From: Roseibium album
GTDB taxonomy: Bacteria > Pseudomonadota > Alphaproteobacteria > Rhizobiales > Stappiaceae
Length of the DNA: 64,000 nucleotides
Assembly (NCBI RefSeq): GCF_001404515.1
Contig: NZ_CXWE01000004.1
Location: forward strand, 372,001-436,000
Direction of reading: 5' to 3'
This document shows positions 63,801-64,000 of this stretch, one piece after another. A model generated the notes under the pieces. It searched no databases. It was not told where the DNA came from and saw only the letters and a program-made list of their open reading frames with translations. The first letter of the stretch is position 1. Each line of letters begins with the position of its first letter. Both the position numbers and the translations under genes were made by a program.

Positions 63801-64000
63801 CTGGTAAATCTCGACATTTCCAGTCCATGAAGGCCGTAATCCAGCACATCCTGAATATCTGCGGGATTGAGAACCGGAATTTCGGCATGTTCGAAGAAAA
63901 ATTCACTCTGAGCCGGAAGGATCGACGACTTGGCAAGATGATCGTCTCCGGCAAGCGCAAGGACGCCGCCATTCCGGTCCGTTCCAGATGCATTCGCCTG
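60878..64000 (-). CDS. indolepyruvate ferredoxin oxidoreductase, fused subunits (5' end outside window)
   Basis: The frame is open to the right edge, giving 1040 residues of a protein that is normally about 1150-1190. Seen are the TPP-binding part (EGVLWVGQQPFSGDSHVFANVGDGTYFHSG, short motif NVGDGTYFHSG), the 4Fe-4S motif CEGCGDCSVQSNCLSVEP, CNKDFSCIKGFCPSF, and the gamma-like domain GIGGMGVTTISAVLAMAA. It oxidatively decarboxylates aryl-pyruvates from aromatic amino acid breakdown to acyl-CoA. The fused form is typical of alphaproteobacteria. Confidence 0.93.
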   Translation of the reverse strand, partial: QANASGTDRNGGVLALAGDDHLAKSSILPAQSEFFFEHAEIPVLNPADIQDVLDYGLHGLEMSRFTSLWTALICVADTMDASATINVSPDRLRLMRPLDDDPRKDYRQNRDLLLGNRLETERLVRDLRIPAAQNYVRTNGLDRVTFGTRGQVKLGIVAAGKAYRDLLQALHLMGITEDFARSLGLAVYKVAMTWPLEPFGLREFARGAERLLVVEHKRAFMETQIKDISYHWPEMSRPEVWGKRRPDGAPFLSDVLELSVAELIKGLMTWLPQEVVSEEMGAVANRMTKQVMWAQGHAERAARIPYFCSGCPHSTSTKTPEGSRSMPGIGCHAMTEMAGRTTEGQIAMGGEGVLWVGQQPFSGDSHVFANVGDGTYFHSGILAIRQALASNVPITYKILYNDAVAMTGGQKVDGQLSVPQITRQLEAEGVERIAVVSENPEAFGTWTPVAPGTKIHHRDELMDVQQDFQSFKGVSVIVYDQTCAAEKRRRRKRGQFPDPDKRLFINDRVCEGCGDCSVQSNCLSVEPLPTPFGEKRVINQSSCNKDFSCIKGFCPSFVEIDGAALRKPKKADIDIDVLAAELPQPVLASLKETRNALVAGIGGMGVTTISAVLAMAAHVDGKQASTLDMTGLAQKGGPVTSHVRFAASDKSIEGPRVPTASLDLLIASDMVVATNADQLALARRGHTLTVANTKVAPTAEFVLKQTLSFDEKRMDTALREASGSYLAMNAAEIAEKLLGDAIYANMLLVGMAYQSGALPISGHAIETALELNGAAVANNIKAFRAGRVLAAAPDKLLNALPSEAKQQALTLSEKIALNERELVSYQDAAYADGYRDLVEKVKAADEEHGSGTLRLTQTVADMLYKVLAYKDEYEVARLYSDPSFKQKVAQRFEDPRKIRVHLAPPMLAHRKDPKTGRPEKIAFGPWILTAFGLLAKFKTARGKWYDPFGRTAERKAERDLISQYRSDIAEILNRLPDGNYGLLVELARVPDLVRGFGPVKEANLKKAAEKRRVLLDQLNSSGSGGGDRSEAGNEFLEAAE

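Noticed and set aside
1..64000. tRNA, rRNA, CRISPR array, prophage or replication origin
   Set aside because: I found no cloverleaf with a T-loop, no regularly spaced repeats, no integrase and no clustered DnaA-type boxes outside coding regions.

Overview
The window reads as chromosome from a marine or soil alphaproteobacterium of the order Hyphomicrobiales (Rhizobiales), most like the Roseibium/Labrenzia group. This is inferred from the high G+C coding style, the ornithine decarboxylase to homospermidine synthase polyamine route, a SahR-like regulator leading metF and metH, a DUF2336 protein, a fused indolepyruvate ferredoxin oxidoreductase and several class III cyclase and EF-hand proteins. 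I see no rRNA, tRNA, CRISPR array, complete insertion sequence or prophage. Two genes are cut by the window edges: an FkbM methyltransferase on the left and indolepyruvate ferredoxin oxidoreductase on the right.

Left part (1-17.8 kb): the FkbM methyltransferase, a meaB-pcp pair, a membrane-anchored CadC-like regulator divergent from a small secreted protein, a TetR regulator divergent from a periplasmic YHS protein (two matching operator-like sites lie between them), a Tat-exported beta-helix protein, a nitrogen-handling group (dimethylargininase, GNAT, asparaginase II, class I aminotransferase), a SulP anion transporter, a membrane adenylate cyclase, an orphan acyl carrier protein, a Tat-exported DM13-like protein and two small membrane proteins, one of them flanked by copies of a REP-like palindrome.

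Polyamine and redox part (17.8-27.1 kb): ornithine decarboxylase, a GNAT enzyme and homospermidine synthase form one minus-strand operon. The synthase carries about 313 extra N-terminal residues of histone H1-like Lys/Ala/Pro repeats. The decarboxylase has a long structured leader that resembles the alphaproteobacterial speF RNA class and contains an eight-codon ORF with a good ribosome binding site. Next come a PNPOx-like/FNR fusion, a PhzF protein and a glutathione S-transferase, divergent from a LysR regulator.

Accessory part (27.1-32.1 kb): three genes (M20 amidohydrolase, ornithine cyclodeaminase-like protein, GNAT) are separated by four non-coding stretches of 420-570 bases. Lower gene density and different composition suggest lateral acquisition.

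Right part (32.1-64 kb): two small-molecule detoxification clusters (LysR with ABM, quinone oxidoreductase, thioredoxin-like, VOC and YceI genes; ArsR with NIPSNAP, ABM, EamA exporter and cupin genes), an internally duplicated uncharacterised protein, an eight-EF-hand secreted protein divergent from a two-component system whose sensor has its own calcium-loop-like motif, a winged-helix/alpha-beta hydrolase fusion, the sahR-metF-metH operon with a perfect 20-bp palindrome upstream, a KAP P-loop NTPase, two glycosyltransferases, an MscS-family channel, a DUF2336 protein, a DUF1127-like small protein and the truncated indolepyruvate ferredoxin oxidoreductase.
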